Positions 62,201 to 64,000 of a stretch of DNA of 64,000 nt are shown piece after piece; position 1 is the stretch's first letter; each line of letters opens with the position of its first letter. This DNA is from Polydactylus sextarius. Taxonomy: Eukaryota; Chordata; Actinopteri; Polynemidae. A model generated the notes under the pieces. It ran no database searches, was not told where the DNA came from, and saw only the letters and a list, made by a program, of their open reading frames with translations. The stretch lies in the NCBI GenBank assembly GCA_016801845.1, contig CM028915.1, forward strand, positions 12,452,501-12,516,500, given 5' to 3'. Both the position numbers and the translations under genes were made by a program.

Positions 62201-63206
62201 GTGCCACTAGGAGAGTTACAGTGAGACGGTGCTGATTTCACTTGAAATTGTTTGATGTCGTTGTTTGAAAGCTTAGTGTATCCTAGATAACTTCAGAGAG
62301 CAAACACTAAAGTAAACATCCCCAAAACAAAAGTGTGCAACTGCAGTGTGTAGCTGTTTGCTTTAAAGTAGAACATGTTCGTCTCATTTTCCATAGCTAT
62401 TTTTATGCTTTGTTAGACAACATATGGTGGAGATTGAGCGCACACATGGAAAAGAAGTGAAACATTAACCACATTTGAACCCAACCATGATCACATAATG
62501 TTATGGTGCATACATCAGTCTGCCAACAGGACATCCCAGTGGTATGTGCCTTCAACTCAAATATGAATAACTTAGTGTCTTGACTTAATAAAGTGAGGCG
62601 TGTGTTTGGTTTCGCCATGTCAGGACCAAGTGATAAACAGTTAATAACACAGATATGCCCCATGTGTCATGAGGACGTGTGTGTAAGGAAGGGTGTGGTG
62701 TGTGTGTGTGTGTGTAGCGACCTTGACCAACCAACAGGCAGTAAGTCACAGCTGTGAGCTGATGGATTGTACAGAGCTCTTCATCCCAGCTGATATGAGA
62801 ACAGAGGACAAGCGCGCACACACACACACAAACACACATAAGCAGTTTACAACCACCATATGTTTCAAAATATATCTGATAGCAAAAATGTTAGAGTCAA
62901 CAAAATGCCACTTTAGTGTTTTACAGAACAACTGCAAATATATATAATAAACAATATCTTGTCAGGTGAAATGTGCTGCTCATACACACAATGACTATGA
63001 TGAATCAAAGATGAAGAAGAATCTGCTTAAGGATGTGAAGATATCTCACTTTTGTCCTTGCAGATGTCCGTGTTGTAATATCAGTTACAAAGAGACAAAA
63101 TAGAACTCAGCTCAACTTCCGCATCAAGTTTAGACTCAAGACGAACAAACACTTGATCTGCATAAACGTTTATCATGTAATAAATTTAACCCAAATTTAA
63201 CCTAAG

Positions 63207-63290
63207 AGGTGGCATCCACATACGTGGACATCACATTATGCTTAACAGGAGGTCTGATGTCCACATATGTGGACACTTACACTGCCACCT
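63207..63290. repeat. Inverted-repeat element with CCACATATGTGG palindromes
   Basis: The 84-base unit begins AGGTGGCA and ends TGCCACCT. Inside each end lies a copy of a near-palindrome: TCCACATACGTGGA (63215-63228) and the perfect 18-base TGTCCACATATGTGGACA (63258-63275). The two halves are inverted copies, so the unit can fold as a long hairpin or a four-arm structure. Its right end overlaps the left target duplication of the hAT MITE. The family is not recognised. Confidence 0.6.
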
Positions 63291-63294
63291 AGAT

Positions 63295-63412
63295 CAGTGA
63301 TTCCCAACCTGTGTGCCGCAGGACACTATTGTGCCATGAGAGATAATCAGGTGTGCTCTGGAAATGATCCAATTTTACTTCAAAATGGCTCAGTAAAGTT
63401 TGGGAAACACTG
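63295..63412. mobile_element. hAT-type MITE, 118 bp, with TSD
   Basis: The terminal inverted repeats are CAGTGATTCCCAACC at the left end and the complement of CAGTGTTTCCCAAAC at the right end. Flanking 8-base direct repeats are ACCTAGAT (63287-63294) and ATCTAGAT (63413-63420), with one mismatch. A CAGTG-start TIR plus an 8-bp target duplication is diagnostic of the hAT superfamily. The interior is far too short to encode a transposase, so the element is non-autonomous. The small number of TIR and TSD mismatches suggests fairly recent insertion. Confidence 0.85.
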
Positions 63413-63910
63413 ATCTAGATGATGCTTAGTCCCAATAAGTCCAAATATCAACAAGAAATTATAAAATACATTGGATCTTAGGAGGTTGAGCATCTGTGTC
63501 AATCTGGGCTCTTTTTTGCACAAAAAACAAAAAAAAAATGTTGGCGTAGTCGCCTCTTCAGTGATGATGATTTGTTGTGCTCAAATGTCCAAGTACAGTG
63601 GTGAAAAAATATTGATACAAAAATATAAAGGTGGATAATATTTACAAAATATGCAAAATACCAGTGAGGAAGTACAATATTTATATATATATATATATAT
63701 AAAAACTACTCACAAACTTGTACTTGTACACAGTACTTGGATTACTGGTGATCTCCCTGTCCCTTGACATGAAGGCAACTCACCTTCTACAGGCCTCCAC
63801 TCCTCCCACAATCATAAAAATCCACTAATAATCTGAAATCTGAAAAACAGTTCATGACCTTCGTTCAGTTCTTCATTAACGAAGCCAAACCAATAAAAAT
63901 CAACAAATAT

Positions 63911-63936
63911 AAAAACAAACAAACAAACAAACAAAA
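63911..63936. repeat. (AAAC)n tetranucleotide repeat
   Basis: Five to six AAAC units near the end of the window. A (TA)10 run lies 200 bases upstream at 63681-63701. Confidence 0.9.
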
Positions 63937-64000
63937 ACTACACAATGACACTGACGTCACTGGTCGGGGCCATGCCAATGTTGTTGTTATAAACACGCCA

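Larger units (their letters stand above)
54001..64000. other. Probable intergenic section, 54-64 kb
   Basis: No gene seen. This is the richest part for mobile-element debris: a SINE remnant (54020-54110), a (CAAA)n/poly-A run (54718-54776), a TG tract with a GTGTGA variant (56104-56162), a LINE tail and pentamer satellite (57064-57366), a T30 run (59852-59881), interspersed repeats (59441-59580 and 61604-61740), TG tracts (60184-60225 and 60741-60784), and the nested inverted-repeat and hAT elements at 63207-63420. It ends with (TA)n at 63681-63701 and (AAAC)n at 63911-63936. Confidence 0.65.

Noticed and set aside
33336..64000. Possible SEMA6A exons on the minus strand, expected from human synteny
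   Set aside because: SEMA6A has a long last coding exon that would give a long minus-strand frame, and none is present.

Overview
The window is vertebrate nuclear DNA, most likely from a spiny-rayed (percomorph) teleost. The evidence is AT-rich, gene-poor sequence with dozens of (CA)n/(TG)n microsatellites, GT-AG introns with polypyrimidine acceptors, and decayed interspersed repeats of kinds I recall from fish genomes. There are no operons, no prokaryotic gene organisation, no rRNA or tRNA gene and no CRISPR array. Most open frames over 60 codons are chance frames, many of them running through CA/TG repeats.

Only one gene can be identified. Two short exons on the + strand (32325-32384 and 32751-32789) join in frame, with consensus splice sites, to encode the last 32 residues and the stop codon of a COMM-domain protein. 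The ending FYNKLEIVQGQLDSLT is almost the C-terminus of COMMD10 as I recall it. COMMD10 is a subunit of the Commander/CCC endosomal recycling complex. The probable 3' UTR holds a (CA)n tract and ends near a polyadenylation signal at 33311. The earlier COMMD10 exons were not found, so the 32 kb upstream is read as one large intron (inference). The 31 kb downstream is read as intergenic.

The rest, region by region. 1-32 kb (intron): microsatellites, including an uninterrupted (TG)94 at 19004-19191, decayed interspersed repeats (10.2, 17.9 and 29.1 kb), an unexplained GC-richer patch at 10.86-11.33 kb, and several repeat-free, TAAT-rich blocks that may be conserved regulatory elements. 33-50 kb: long TG tracts, a LINE 3' fragment (34.3 kb), a Z-DNA-prone tract (36.4 kb), an interspersed repeat with inverted arms (40.8 kb), a polypyrimidine block (43.9 kb) and a polypurine block (45.2 kb). 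50-64 kb: short perfect palindromes and hairpins, a tRNA-SINE remnant (54.0 kb), a LINE tail running into a pentanucleotide satellite with an exact 50-bp higher-order period (57.1-57.4 kb), two further interspersed repeats (59.4 and 61.6 kb), and a compact hAT-type MITE with 8-bp target-site duplications next to an inverted-repeat element built around CCACATATGTGG (63.2-63.4 kb).

I found no undescribed multi-gene system. The features most worth a second look are the nested small elements at 63.2-63.4 kb, the 50-bp higher-order satellite, the GC-richer patch at 11 kb and the candidate conserved non-coding blocks.
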